21,074 nt of DNA. It comes from an uncultured Lysobacteraceae bacterium (lineage in GTDB: Bacteria > Pseudomonadota > Gammaproteobacteria > Xanthomonadales > Xanthomonadaceae). The notes beneath the pieces were generated by a model. That model ran no database searches and was not told the DNA's origin. It worked only from the letters and a program-made list of their open reading frames with translations. The translations under genes and the position numbers were made by a program. The stretch is taken from contig CAMLSB010000020.1 of NCBI GenBank assembly GCA_946482565.1, forward strand, positions 1 through 21,074. Reading direction: 5' to 3'. This document shows positions 1 through 8,019 of the stretch, piece after piece; position 1 is the stretch's first letter, and each line of letters starts with the position of its first letter.

Positions 1-1137
1 GGAGGCGTCGGTGAGCACGTAGAGGTTGCCGTCGGCGCCTGCGCGCACGTCGCGGATGCGCGCGCCCAGGTCGGTAAGCAGCCGTTCCTCCGACACGATC
101 CGGTCGCCGTCGAGCTTGAGCCGGATCAGCGCATGGTCGGCCAGCGCGCCGAGGAACAGGCTGTCGTTCCATGGCGAACCCGGATGCCCGGTGTAGAACG
201 CCATCCCGCTGAGCCCCGGCGATTTCGCCCACACATGATGCGGCGATTCCATGCCGGGCGCGCTGGTGCCGACGGTTTCGGGATAGGGCCTGCCGGTCGA
301 ATAATCCATGCCGTTGGTGGCCACCGGCCACCCGTAGTTCTTGCCCGGCCCGGGCAGGTTCAGTTCGTCGCCGCCGCGCGGGCCGTGCTCGCTGGCCCAC
401 AGCTTGCCGGTGCGCGGATCGAACGCCAGCCCCTGGATGTTGCGATGGCCGTAGCTCCAGACGATGCGGCGCACGCCGGGCGAAGCGAAGAACGGATTGT
501 CGGCCGGCATCGTGCCGTCGACGTCCAGCCGCAGCAGTTTGCCCTGCACGAAGTCGAGTTGCTGCGGGCGTTCGCGGTCGAAGCGGTCGCCCTGGCTCAG
601 GAACACGTGGCCATGTCCGTCGAAGGCCAGGCGCGAGCCGAAATTGGCGCCGCCCGGCAGCGGGTCCGGTTCGCGATAGACGACGTGCACGTCCGACAGG
701 GCCCGATCGCCGAGCGTCGCGTAGGCAGCGGTCAGCGCCGCGGCGCCGCCCGCCGCAGGCTGGACGAAAGTAAACCAGATGCGCTGGCTGCGCGCGAAAT
801 CCGGTGCGAGGACCACGTCCAGCAATCCGGCCTGTCCTTGCGCCAGCACCGCGGGCACGCCGGCCAGCGGCGGCGAGATTTCGCCCTTCGCGGAAATGCG
901 GCGGAGTTGGCCGCTGCGTTCCGTGACCAGGAACCCGCCGCCCGGCAGCAAAGCGACGGCCCAGGGATGGTCGAGGCCGGAGGCGATGGTGTCGACGCGC
1001 ATGCCGCGTGCATCGGTGCTTGCGTGCGCAGCACTGGGCTGGGATGCATCGGTGGCGGCCCGCGCGTCGGCGTTCGGTCGCGCATCGCAACCCGGCAGGA
1101 TGGAAGCGAACAGGACGAAGGCAAGCAAGCGATGCAT
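1..1137 (-). CDS. PQQ-dependent aldose sugar dehydrogenase, lipoprotein (3' end cut by window)
   Basis: The frame runs from an ATG at 1137 to the left edge without a stop (379 residues seen, C-terminus missing). It resembles the soluble quinoprotein glucose/aldose dehydrogenases (E. coli YliI, A. calcoaceticus GdhB), six-bladed beta-propellers that oxidise sugars with PQQ and Ca2+. Support comes from WSYGHRNIQGLAFDP at about 227-241, SEHGPRGGDELN at 249-260, KNYGWP at 266-271 and RIRDVRAGADGNLYVLTD near the end. The N-terminus has a short hydrophobic stretch and a lipobox (ILPGC, Cys17), so it is probably a lipoprotein facing the periplasm. The ATG overlaps the TGA of the upstream ABC transporter gene by one base, so translation is probably coupled. 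Oddity: the residue corresponding to the catalytic base His (HFGGRL in YliI, His144 in GdhB) is Asn165 (NFGSRL). Family assignment is firm; activity and substrate are not known. Confidence 0.9.
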   Translation of the reverse strand, partial: MHRLLAFVLFASILPGCDARPNADARAATDASQPSAAHASTDARGMRVDTIASGLDHPWAVALLPGGGFLVTERSGQLRRISAKGEISPPLAGVPAVLAQGQAGLLDVVLAPDFARSQRIWFTFVQPAAGGAAALTAAYATLGDRALSDVHVVYREPDPLPGGANFGSRLAFDGHGHVFLSQGDRFDRERPQQLDFVQGKLLRLDVDGTMPADNPFFASPGVRRIVWSYGHRNIQGLAFDPRTGKLWASEHGPRGGDELNLPGPGKNYGWPVATNGMDYSTGRPYPETVGTSAPGMESPHHVWAKSPGLSGMAFYTGHPGSPWNDSLFLGALADHALIRLKLDGDRIVSEERLLTDLGARIRDVRAGADGNLYVLTDAS

Positions 1138-3017
1138 CAGCGGTACCCCGCGGCCTGGAGTTCGAACAGTTCGGCGTAGCGTCCACCCTGTGCCATCAAT
1201 TCCGCGTGCGTGCCGGAGGCTTCGAGCCGGCCTTCGGCGAGGACGAGAATGCGGTCGGCCATGCGCACGCTGGAAAAGCGGTGCGAGATCAACACCGCGG
1301 TGCGCCGGTCGGACAGCTCGCGGAAGCGCTGGAACACCTCGAACTCGGCGCGCGCGTCGAGCGCGGCGGTCGGTTCGTCGAGGATCATGACCTGCGCGTC
1401 GCGCATGTACGCACGGGCAATCGCGATCTTCTGCCACTGGCCGCCCGACAGGTCGACGCCGGTCTTGAAGCGGCGGCCGATGAGCTGGTCGTAGCCGTCC
1501 GGCAGGCCCGCGACGACTTCGTCCGCGCCGGAGCGGTGCGCGGCAGCGGCGATGCGCGCGCGATCGGTCATGTCCGCGACCTGGCCGACGCCGATGTTCT
1601 CGCCGGCCGTCAGGTGGTAGCGCACGAAGTCCTGGAAGATCACGCCGATGTTGGCGCGCAGGTCCTCCAGCGCGTAGTCGCGCAGGTCGCGGCCGTCGAG
1701 CAGGATCCGGCCTTCGTCCGGGTCGTACAGGCGCGCCAGCAGCTTCACCAGCGTGGTCTTGCCGGCGCCGTTCTCGCCGACCAGGGCGAGCACTTCGCCC
1801 GCACGCAACTCGAAATCGAGGCCGCGCAGCGCCCAGCGCGCCGCGTCCGGATAGCGGAAACCGACGTTCTCGAACACGAAGCCGCGCGCGATCGGCTGCG
1901 GCACCGGCACGGCGTCGGGCTTCGAGCGGATTTCCGCCTGGATCTCGAAGAACGAGTACAGGTCGTCGAGGTAGAGCGCCTGCCCGGCGACCTGCGAGAA
2001 GCCGACCAGGAGCCCTTCGAGCAGTTGCCGCAGCCGCCGGAAGCTGCCTGCGAGGAAGGTCAGGTCGCCGATGCTGAAATCGCCGCGCACCGTGCGCCAG
2101 GCGATGTAGGCGTAGGCGACGTAGTAGCCGAGCGTGCCCAGCGCCGACAGCAGCGTGCCCCAGAACGCGCGCTTGCCCGCCAGCGCCTTGTTGGCAAGGT
2201 AGAACTTGTCCGACAGCTCGCGGAAGCGCGCGATGAAGAAGCGGTTGAGGTCGAAGATCTTGACCTCCTTCGCCGTCTCCACGCTCGCGCCCATCTGCCG
2301 CAGGTATTCGAGCTGGCGCCTCTCGGGGGTCCACGCGAAGTTGAGCGTGTAGTTCAACGCGTTGAAATGCGCCTCGCCGACGAAGGCGGGGATCAGCGCG
2401 ATTGCGAGCAGCACGATCAGCCACGGCGCGAACACCAGCAGGCCGGCGGCGAAGCTGACCACCGTCACGATGTCCTGCGCCTGGCCGAACAGCTGGCTCA
2501 GCAGGCCCATGCGGCCCATCGTCTGGCGGCGCGCGCGGTCGAGCTTGTCCTGCAGGTCCGGATCCTCGAAGTCCTCGAGGTCCAGCGTCGCGGCGTGCTC
2601 CATCAGCCGGATGCTGGTGGCGTTGGTGAAGCGCTCCGAAAGCAATCCGTCGAAGTAGTTGACCAGGCGGCCGGACAGGTCCGAGGCGATGGCCAGCGCG
2701 AATTCGGCGCCGAGCAACAGCGCCAGGTGATCGAGCGCGCCGCCGTGCCAGGCGCTGGCGAGATCCGGCAGCATCGTGGCCGTTCCGTTCGAATGCAGGC
2801 CGACGAGTCGGACGGCTTCGTCGATGATCAGCTTGCCGATGTACAGCGTCGCGATCGGCATCAGCGCGCGCAGCAGGCGCAGGCCGAGGCTGGCCAGGGT
2901 CAGCGCGCGGCTGGTCGCCCAGATCTCGCGCAGGAACGGCGGCAGGTTCCGCAGCGCGCCGACGCGGTCGCGCAGGCTGGGGCGGGTGCCGGGCGGCGAC
3001 GCGGGGGCAGGCGCCAT
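1137..3017 (-). CDS. ABC transporter, fused permease/ATP-binding half-transporter (exporter type)
   Basis: This 626-residue protein is an exporter-type half-transporter expected to dimerise in the inner membrane. An N-terminal membrane domain (about 35-355) carries several hydrophobic segments, for example around 45-65, 100-112, 185-215 and 285-310. The nucleotide-binding domain follows: Walker A GENGAGKTT at 414-422, Q-loop FQDF near 461-464, signature LSGGQ at 523-527, Walker B VMILDE at 543-548, D-loop and switch His579 (ISHR). All ATPase residues are present, so it should be active. The substrate cannot be told from sequence; relatives are often annotated as lipid or multidrug exporters. 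The ATG lies one base after the antiporter stop, and its own TGA overlaps the next ATG, so it sits inside a cotranscribed run. Confidence 0.93.
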   Translation of the reverse strand: MAPAPASPPGTRPSLRDRVGALRNLPPFLREIWATSRALTLASLGLRLLRALMPIATLYIGKLIIDEAVRLVGLHSNGTATMLPDLASAWHGGALDHLALLLGAEFALAIASDLSGRLVNYFDGLLSERFTNATSIRLMEHAATLDLEDFEDPDLQDKLDRARRQTMGRMGLLSQLFGQAQDIVTVVSFAAGLLVFAPWLIVLLAIALIPAFVGEAHFNALNYTLNFAWTPERRQLEYLRQMGASVETAKEVKIFDLNRFFIARFRELSDKFYLANKALAGKRAFWGTLLSALGTLGYYVAYAYIAWRTVRGDFSIGDLTFLAGSFRRLRQLLEGLLVGFSQVAGQALYLDDLYSFFEIQAEIRSKPDAVPVPQPIARGFVFENVGFRYPDAARWALRGLDFELRAGEVLALVGENGAGKTTLVKLLARLYDPDEGRILLDGRDLRDYALEDLRANIGVIFQDFVRYHLTAGENIGVGQVADMTDRARIAAAAHRSGADEVVAGLPDGYDQLIGRRFKTGVDLSGGQWQKIAIARAYMRDAQVMILDEPTAALDARAEFEVFQRFRELSDRRTAVLISHRFSSVRMADRILVLAEGRLEASGTHAELMAQGGRYAELFELQAAGYR

Positions 3018-3018
3018 T

Positions 3019-4110
3019 TCAGCCCCACCAGAACGCGGCGGCGATGATGGCGTACACGGCGATCAGCGCCGCGCCCTCGATCCAGTTCGATTCGCCGTCG
3101 AAGGTGATGAAGGCGCTGATGATCACCGCCAATGCCACCGACACCACCAGCATCGGCGGGAACACCAGCGTCAGCGGCGCGAACCCGAGCACGTGCGAGG
3201 CCAGCACCAGCACCGGCGCGAGCACCAGCGCGATCTGCAGCGGCGAGTTGATCACCACCGAGAATGCGTACTCGGAGCGGCCGGCGGCGGCGAGCTGGAT
3301 GCCGACGACGTTCTCCACGGCATTGCCGGCGATGGCGACGATCACCAGGCCCGCGAATGCCTCGGAGATGTGCAGCGCGGACATCGCCGGCGCCAACGCG
3401 TCGACGAACCAGTCCGACACGAATGCCGACAGCACCGAGGCGCAGGCGAGCATGCCGATGGCGAGCGCGAGCGGCCAGCGCGGCGCCGCGTGCTGCATCG
3501 CCGGCGTGGCGGCCTCGTCGCGGTCGCGGCGCAGCAAGGCAGGCAGGGTGAGGACGAACAGTGCCAGCAGCACCACCGACACGATCATCGACAGCGCGTC
3601 CTCGTGGCCGGCCGCGGGCGCATGCACGTAGTAGGCGAGGGACGGCAGCACCATCGCGACCACCGACAGCACCATCAGCACGATCGTCGACCGCGCGCGC
3701 TTCGAATCGATCTGCTGCGAGCCGTGCTTCAGGCCGCCGACCACGAAGGCCAGGCCCATCACCAGCAGCAGGTTGGCGAGGATCGACCCGATCAGCGCGG
3801 CCTGGACCACCGCGACCAGCCCGGCCTTGAGCGCGAACAGGGCGATGAACAGTTCCGGCAGGTTGCCCAGCGCCGACTGCAGCACGCCCGTGGCCCCGGC
3901 GCCGAAGCGGTCGCCCATCTGCTCCACGCTGCGCCCGACCAGCGAGGCCAGCAGCGCCACCGCCGCCGCGCAGCTCAGGAAGGCGAGCACGGGTCCGGCG
4001 CCCAGGAAGTGGGTCGCGCCCGCGCCGGTGGAGGCGATCGCGGCGCCGCCGAGCACGACCAGGTCGGAACGGGTGAACGTGCGTCCGGCTGTCGCGTGGC
4101 GGGCGGTCAT
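3019..4110 (-). CDS. Calcium/proton antiporter, CAX family
   Basis: This 363-residue, highly hydrophobic inner-membrane protein has the internal two-fold repeat of the Ca2+/cation antiporter superfamily. The first repeat has SALGNLPELFIAL near 79-91 followed by GSILANLLLVMGL (108-120). The second has AIAGNAVENVVG (259-270) followed by VVINSPLQIALVLAP (285-299). The acidic residues of the GNxPEL and GNAVEN motifs are those expected to bind the cation. CAX proteins exchange cytoplasmic Ca2+ (sometimes other divalent ions) for protons. The length is near the usual 350-400. It lies 36 nt after the upstream dehydrogenase and one base before the ABC transporter. Ion specificity is inferred from the family, not shown. 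Confidence 0.92.
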   Translation of the reverse strand: MTARHATAGRTFTRSDLVVLGGAAIASTGAGATHFLGAGPVLAFLSCAAAVALLASLVGRSVEQMGDRFGAGATGVLQSALGNLPELFIALFALKAGLVAVVQAALIGSILANLLLVMGLAFVVGGLKHGSQQIDSKRARSTIVLMVLSVVAMVLPSLAYYVHAPAAGHEDALSMIVSVVLLALFVLTLPALLRRDRDEAATPAMQHAAPRWPLALAIGMLACASVLSAFVSDWFVDALAPAMSALHISEAFAGLVIVAIAGNAVENVVGIQLAAAGRSEYAFSVVINSPLQIALVLAPVLVLASHVLGFAPLTLVFPPMLVVSVALAVIISAFITFDGESNWIEGAALIAVYAIIAAAFWWG

Positions 4111-4146
4111 GCCGCGATTGTGCCTGCCCGGCCGCTCAAGGTGTCG

Positions 4147-5484
4147 TCATGGGGCCGAAGCGGACACCCGCCAGACGGTGTCGCCGACATCGTCGGCGAC
4201 GAGCAATGCGCCGTGGCGGTCGATGGCCACGCCGACCGGCCGGCCGCGCGCTTCCCCGTTGTCGCCGAGGAAGCCTGTGAGCACGTCCACCTGCGGACCG
4301 GTGGGCATCGCGCCATGGAAAGGCACGAACACGACCTTGTAGCCGGCGGGTGGCTTCCGGTTCCAGGAGCCGTGCAGGCCGACGAAGGCGCCGTCGGCGA
4401 ACGTCGCCGGAAGCGCGCCGGCGCTCGCCTTGTTCGCGAACACCAGGCCCAGCGGCGCGACGTGCGTTCCCAGCGCGAAGTCGGGCGCGATGGCTTTCGC
4501 GACCAGGTCGGGGCGCGGCGGCTGCACGCGCTTGTCGATGTGCGGGCCGTAGTAGCTGTACGGCCAGCCATAGAACGCACCGCGCTTCACCGACGTCAGG
4601 TAATCGGGCACGAGATCGCTGCCGAGTTCGTCGCGCTCGTTCACCACCGTCCACAAGATGCTCTTGCGCCAGCCCATGCCGTTGGGATTGCGCAAGCCCC
4701 CGGCGAATTCGGTGGCCCGGCCCGTCGCCGGGTCGATTTCGAGGATCAATGCGCGGCCCGCTTCCGCATCGATGCCGTTCTCCGCGACATTGCTGTTGGA
4801 GCCAACGGTGACGTAGAGCCGTCGCCCGTCGGGACTGGCGATGACGTTCTTCGTCCAGTGATGGTTGATCGGGCCGGCGGGCAGCGTGGCGACGCGTTCG
4901 GGCGCGGCGGTCGCGTGGACATCGCCGGCATGCCATGGCACGCGCAGCAGCGCATCCGTGTCGGCAATGTAGAGCGTGCCGCTGCGTCCATCCTTGCCGG
5001 CAACCAGTGCCATGCCGAACGGCGAGACGAGCTTGTCCAGGAACACCTCGCGGGTTTCCGCGACGCCGTCGCCATCGGCATCGCGCAGCAGGGTGATGCG
5101 GTTGGCGCTCGGCGTGGCCGCGCCGGCATAGGCCATGGCCTTGTCCATGATCTTCGCCTTCAGCGAGTCGTCGTCCTTCGGGCGGTCCGGTGCGTTGGTC
5201 TCCGCCACGAGCACGTCGCCGTTGGGCAGTACATGGACCCAGCGCGGGTGGTCGAGTCCCGCCGCGAACGCGTTGACGCGCAGCCCGGCAGCCGGCGTGG
5301 GCGCTTCGCCCGCGGGCCAGCCGGTCGCCTTCGCGATCTTGACGGTGGGGAGGAGCGTGCGTTTCGGCGGTGGCAGCACCGGCGCGGGGCCGGTGCCCGC
5401 ATCGAACGGCAGCCGCGCGCGCTCCCCGCAGCCGCCGAGCAGCAGCGCGATGGCGAGGAGGCAGGGCGACGGCCTGGCGGTCAT
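4147..5484 (-). CDS. L-sorbosone dehydrogenase-like PQQ beta-propeller lipoprotein
   Basis: The 445-residue product belongs to the sorbosone dehydrogenase/glucose dehydrogenase beta-propeller group. Recognisable stretches are [22 protein letters not shown] (about 74-95), [11 protein letters not shown] (204-214), [11 protein letters not shown] (262-272), [15 protein letters not shown] (281-295) and [14 protein letters not shown] (304-317), ending with [19 protein letters not shown]. The ATG at 5484 was chosen because the next residues form a lipoprotein signal with a lipobox ending at Cys19 (LLGGC). The same frame stays open further upstream, but that part resembles nothing. The His pair at 208-209 is kept, unlike the Asn substitution in the other dehydrogenase of this run. 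It probably oxidises a sugar or aldehyde in the periplasm using PQQ; the substrate is unknown. It starts 8 nt after the membrane-protein gene. Confidence 0.88.
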   Translation of the reverse strand: MTARPSPCLLAIALLLGGCGERARLPFDAGTGPAPVLPPPKRTLLPTVKIAKATGWPAGEAPTPAAGLRVNAFAAGLDHPRWVHVLPNGDVLVAETNAPDRPKDDDSLKAKIMDKAMAYAGAATPSANRITLLRDADGDGVAETREVFLDKLVSPFGMALVAGKDGRSGTLYIADTDALLRVPWHAGDVHATAAPERVATLPAGPINHHWTKNVIASPDGRRLYVTVGSNSNVAENGIDAEAGRALILEIDPATGRATEFAGGLRNPNGMGWRKSILWTVVNERDELGSDLVPDYLTSVKRGAFYGWPYSYYGPHIDKRVQPPRPDLVAKAIAPDFALGTHVAPLGLVFANKASAGALPATFADGAFVGLHGSWNRKPPAGYKVVFVPFHGAMPTGPQVDVLTGFLGDNGEARGRPVGVAIDRHGALLVADDVGDTVWRVSASAP

Positions 5485-5492
5485 GGACCCGC

Positions 5493-5852
5493 TCAGAACG
5501 CGGCGATGCACAGCAGCAGGAAGCCGGTCACCGCCAGTGCGGCGTGCCCGATCATCAACCCGACCGGCAGCGGTCGCTGCCGCCACTGCCACAACAGGTT
5601 CATCGCAGCGCCACCGGCCGCGGCCACGACGAAGAGCAGCAGCGCCCAGCCCGCGGGCGACGGCACGCCGACCATCACCGCCGCGTAGGCGACGAGGGTG
5701 AGGGCAGCCGCCGCCAGCAGGCCATGCAGCATCGAAAGCCAGGCGGGTGGGTTGCGCCGCGCAAGCAGGCGGATGCCGGCCATGGCGAGTCCGCCGGCGG
5801 CGGCGATCGCGAACAGCACGACGGCGGCCTGGAGCATCGAGATCGCGTCCAT
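5493..5852 (-). CDS. Small four-helix membrane protein, function unknown
   Basis: I do not recognise this 119-residue protein. It shows four hydrophobic segments (about 8-30, 42-60, 67-88 and 96-116) separated by short polar turns such as ARRNPP and QWRQRPLP, so it should be an integral inner-membrane protein with little outside the bilayer. A GGAG Shine-Dalgarno sequence stands 5 nt before the ATG. It is the first gene of the minus-strand run, 8 nt ahead of the sorbosone dehydrogenase-like gene, which suggests cotranscription. Small proteins with this pattern are sometimes found beside cytochromes or quinone-linked dehydrogenases, so an accessory role for the neighbouring dehydrogenase is possible, but this is a guess from context. 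Confidence 0.72.
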   Translation of the reverse strand: MDAISMLQAAVVLFAIAAAGGLAMAGIRLLARRNPPAWLSMLHGLLAAAALTLVAYAAVMVGVPSPAGWALLLFVVAAAGGAAMNLLWQWRQRPLPVGLMIGHAALAVTGFLLLCIAAF

Positions 5853-5890
5853 GGAGTCTCCATTGCGTTAATCCCGATCCTCCTGCCGCT

Positions 5891-5920
5891 GCGGTGAGCA
5901 CCGCGTGTACCGGGTAAAAT
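5891..5920 (+). promoter_or_regulatory. Possible fumarase promoter with overlapping palindrome
   Basis: TAAAAT at 5915-5920 is a plausible -10 box. No good -35 box is visible. A perfect 6+2+6 palindrome (GCGGTG AG CACCGC, 5891-5904) lies where the -35 region should be and could be an operator. The -10 box contains the first base pair of the ATG at 5919, which argues that translation starts further downstream. Confidence 0.35.
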
Positions 5921-5948
5921 GCGCGTTTCCGCCCGCCAGAACCCCGCC

Positions 5949-7505
5949 GTGCCCGCCAATACGCCCGCCGCCCCCGCGTCCTTTGCACATGCGTCCATCC
6001 GCCAGGAAGACCTGATCCAGTCCGTCGCCGACGCGCTGCAGTACATCTCGTACTACCACCCGGTCGACTACATCCGCGCGCTGTCGGATGCGTACGAGCG
6101 CGAGGAATCCGCGGCGGCGAAGGAGGCGATGGCGCAGATCCTGATCAACTCGCGGATGTGCGCGGAAGGCCATCGCCCGATCTGCCAGGACACCGGCATC
6201 GTCACCGTGTTCCTCGAGATCGGCATGGGCGTGCGCTGGGACGACGCGACGATGGGCGTCGAGGACATGGTCCACGAGGGCGTGCGCCGCGCCTACAACC
6301 ATCCGGACAACAAGCTGCGCGCGTCGGTGCTGGCCGATCCCGCAGGCAAGCGCATCAACACGAAGGACAACACGCCGGGCGTGGTCAACGTCAAGGTCGT
6401 GCCGGGCAACTCGGTGGACGTGATCGTGGCGGCCAAGGGCGGCGGCTCCGAGGCCAAATCCAAGTTCGCGATGCTCAATCCCTCGGATTCGATCGTCGAC
6501 TGGGTGCTGAAGACGGTGCCGACGATGGGCGCCGGCTGGTGCCCGCCGGGCATGCTCGGCATCGGCATCGGCGGCACCGCGGAGAAGGCGATGCTGCTGG
6601 CGAAGGAAGCGCTGATGGAGGAGATCGACATCCAGCAGCTGATCGCGCGTGGCCCCGCGAACCGCGCCGAGGAACTGCGCATCGAGCTGTTCGAAAAGGT
6701 CAACGCGCTCGGCATCGGCGCGCAGGGCCTGGGCGGCCTGACCACCGTGCTCGACGTCAAGGTAAGGGATTATCCGACGCACGCGGCCAACCTGCCGGTG
6801 GCGATGATCCCGAACTGCGCCGCGACGCGCCATGCGCACTTCACGCTGGATGGCAGCGGCCCGGTGATGCTGGACCCGCCGTCGCTGGAGGACTGGCCGA
6901 AGCTGACCTACGACGCGTCGAAGGGCCGCCGCGTCGACCTCGACACGCTCACGCGCGAGGACGTCGCGGGCTGGAAGCCCGGCGAAACGCTGCTGCTCAA
7001 CGGCAAGCTGCTCACCGGCCGCGACGCCGCGCACAAGCGCATCGTCGGCATGCTCGACAAGGGCGAAGCACTGCCGGTCGACCTGCGCGGCCGCTTCATC
7101 TACTACGTCGGCCCGGTCGATCCGGTGCGCGACGAAGTCGTCGGGCCCGCCGGCCCGACCACCGCGACGCGCATGGACAAGTTCACCGAACAGGTACTCG
7201 ACCAGACCGGGTTGCTTGGCATGGTCGGCAAGGCGGAGCGCGGCCCGGTCGCGATCGAGGCGATCCGCAGGCACAAGTCCGCGTACCTGATGGCGGTCGG
7301 TGGCGCGGCCTACCTCGTGTCGAAGGCGATCAAGGCCGCGCGCGTCGTGGCGTTCGAGGACCTGGGCATGGAGGCGATCTACGAATTCACCGTGCAGGAC
7401 ATGCCGGTGACCGTCGCCGTCGATTCCACCGGCGAGTCCGTGCATGCGACCGGGCCGCGCGAGTGGCAGGCGCGCATCGGCAAGATCCCCGTCCTCGTCG
7501 CGTAG
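5949..7505 (+). CDS. fumA: Fumarate hydratase, class I ([4Fe-4S])
   Basis: This is class I fumarase, an oxygen-sensitive iron-sulfur enzyme of the TCA cycle that interconverts fumarate and malate in the cytoplasm. The three cluster cysteines are present in their usual settings: ICQDTG, GWCPPG and PNCAATRH (Cys79, Cys198 and Cys290 from the start used here). Both the N-terminal alpha domain and the C-terminal beta domain (AGDVLLLxGK-like [21 protein letters not shown], then [21 protein letters not shown]) are intact. I chose GTG at 5949 (518 residues). The ATG at 5919 is in the same frame (528 residues), but it lies within the likely -10 box and adds residues that family members I know lack. 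Neither start has a clear Shine-Dalgarno. The gene stands alone, divergent from the minus-strand run on its left. Confidence 0.93.
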   Translation: MPANTPAAPASFAHASIRQEDLIQSVADALQYISYYHPVDYIRALSDAYEREESAAAKEAMAQILINSRMCAEGHRPICQDTGIVTVFLEIGMGVRWDDATMGVEDMVHEGVRRAYNHPDNKLRASVLADPAGKRINTKDNTPGVVNVKVVPGNSVDVIVAAKGGGSEAKSKFAMLNPSDSIVDWVLKTVPTMGAGWCPPGMLGIGIGGTAEKAMLLAKEALMEEIDIQQLIARGPANRAEELRIELFEKVNALGIGAQGLGGLTTVLDVKVRDYPTHAANLPVAMIPNCAATRHAHFTLDGSGPVMLDPPSLEDWPKLTYDASKGRRVDLDTLTREDVAGWKPGETLLLNGKLLTGRDAAHKRIVGMLDKGEALPVDLRGRFIYYVGPVDPVRDEVVGPAGPTTATRMDKFTEQVLDQTGLLGMVGKAERGPVAIEAIRRHKSAYLMAVGGAAYLVSKAIKAARVVAFEDLGMEAIYEFTVQDMPVTVAVDSTGESVHATGPREWQARIGKIPVLVA

Positions 7506-7523
7506 GAGTTCGCTTCGGGGCGG

Positions 7524-7637
7524 GGCGCCGGAAGCGTGCCGGTACTTCCGGGGGACGCCGCAAGTACGTCCATGTAGGCTCGTCGGCGGCATCCATGCCG
7601 CCGAAGCCCCCGGAAGTCCCATCACGTTGCCGGCGCC
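7524..7637. repeat. Hairpin module 1 of a three-part intergenic element
   Basis: Two 31-nt arms (7524-7554 and 7607-7637) are imperfect inverted copies. They begin with GGCGCCGG and end with ACTTCCGGGGG on the left arm, with a few mismatches in the middle. The enclosed segment holds a perfect 9+2+9 hairpin, CGGCGGCAT CC ATGCCGCCG, at 7584-7603. Next to it lies a smaller imperfect palindrome TACGTCCATGTA (7565-7576). No coding signal was found. It looks like an intergenic REP-type repeat; whether copies occur elsewhere in the genome cannot be seen from here. Confidence 0.7.
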
Positions 7638-7788
7638 TCCCCAAGCGCGATCCAGCTGCTTCGTTGGGGAAGAGCAGCAGCAGATAGCAGGGTTTCGAAG
7701 CACCCATTGCGTCCTGCACGCTTCCACCGCCTCCGCCAGGCGCGTTGTTCTGGCTCCTGCCAACGAAGCGGGGAGCGTCGCTTGGCGC
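7638..7788. repeat. Hairpin module 2 of a three-part intergenic element
   Basis: The arms here are weaker but real. GCTTCGTTGG at 7658-7667 is repeated exactly inverted as CCAACGAAGC at 7760-7769. Outside it, CCAAGCG (7641-7647) is matched by CGCTTGG (7779-7785). The intervening roughly 90 nt include a purine-rich AGAGCAGCAGCAGATAGCAG tract and a pyrimidine-rich half. It abuts module 1 without a gap. Confidence 0.5.
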
Positions 7789-7793
7789 GGCGG

Positions 7794-7897
7794 CGTGAAT
7801 GCGTGTATGTGGGCCGAGCGGGCCATGGATGGCCCGCGCCCGCGGAGTGAGTCCTGGACGACTCGTCGACGCGGCGGACCACATACACGTATTCGCG
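7794..7897. repeat. Hairpin module 3 of a three-part intergenic element
   Basis: Arms 7794-7812 and 7879-7897 match inverted at 17 of 19 positions. Both mismatches would be G-U pairs in an RNA read from the plus strand, so all 19 pairs could form. Inside sits a perfect 9+2+9 hairpin, GCGGGCCAT GG ATGGCCCGC (7818-7837), followed by a small GAGTC-6-GACTC stem (7849-7864). The design repeats that of module 1. Confidence 0.65.
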
Positions 7898-8019
7898 TCG
7901 CCCAGCCCCGGAGCGAACACCCTGATTCCACATAATTGGAACGCTGCGTGCGCGAGGATGGACTTGGACAAGCCCGCCACCGGGCCCATCCTTGGAGCCA
8001 GGCACACCAGGAGTCCGCC

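Noticed and set aside
1008..3047. A 679-codon open frame on the plus strand
   Set aside because: Antisense to a complete ABC transporter with all ATPase motifs; no recognisable content.
2776..5688. A 970-codon open frame on the plus strand
   Set aside because: Antisense to the ABC transporter, CAX and sorbosone dehydrogenase-like genes; composition is His/Arg/Gln-rich without motifs.
5485..5988. N-terminal extension of the sorbosone dehydrogenase-like gene up to 5988
   Set aside because: It runs over the small membrane protein in another phase and lacks any signal, whereas Met at 5484 is followed directly by a lipoprotein signal.
7444..8005. Short frames (about 127-163 codons) inside the intergenic element on both strands
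   Set aside because: They translate the hairpin arms and have Arg/Pro/Ser-rich content. The dense inverted repeats explain the sequence better than a protein.
7936..8019. 28-codon extension of the pirin at 8020
   Set aside because: No ribosome site at 7936, while AGGAG stands 6 nt before the ATG at 8020 and the pirin fold begins there.
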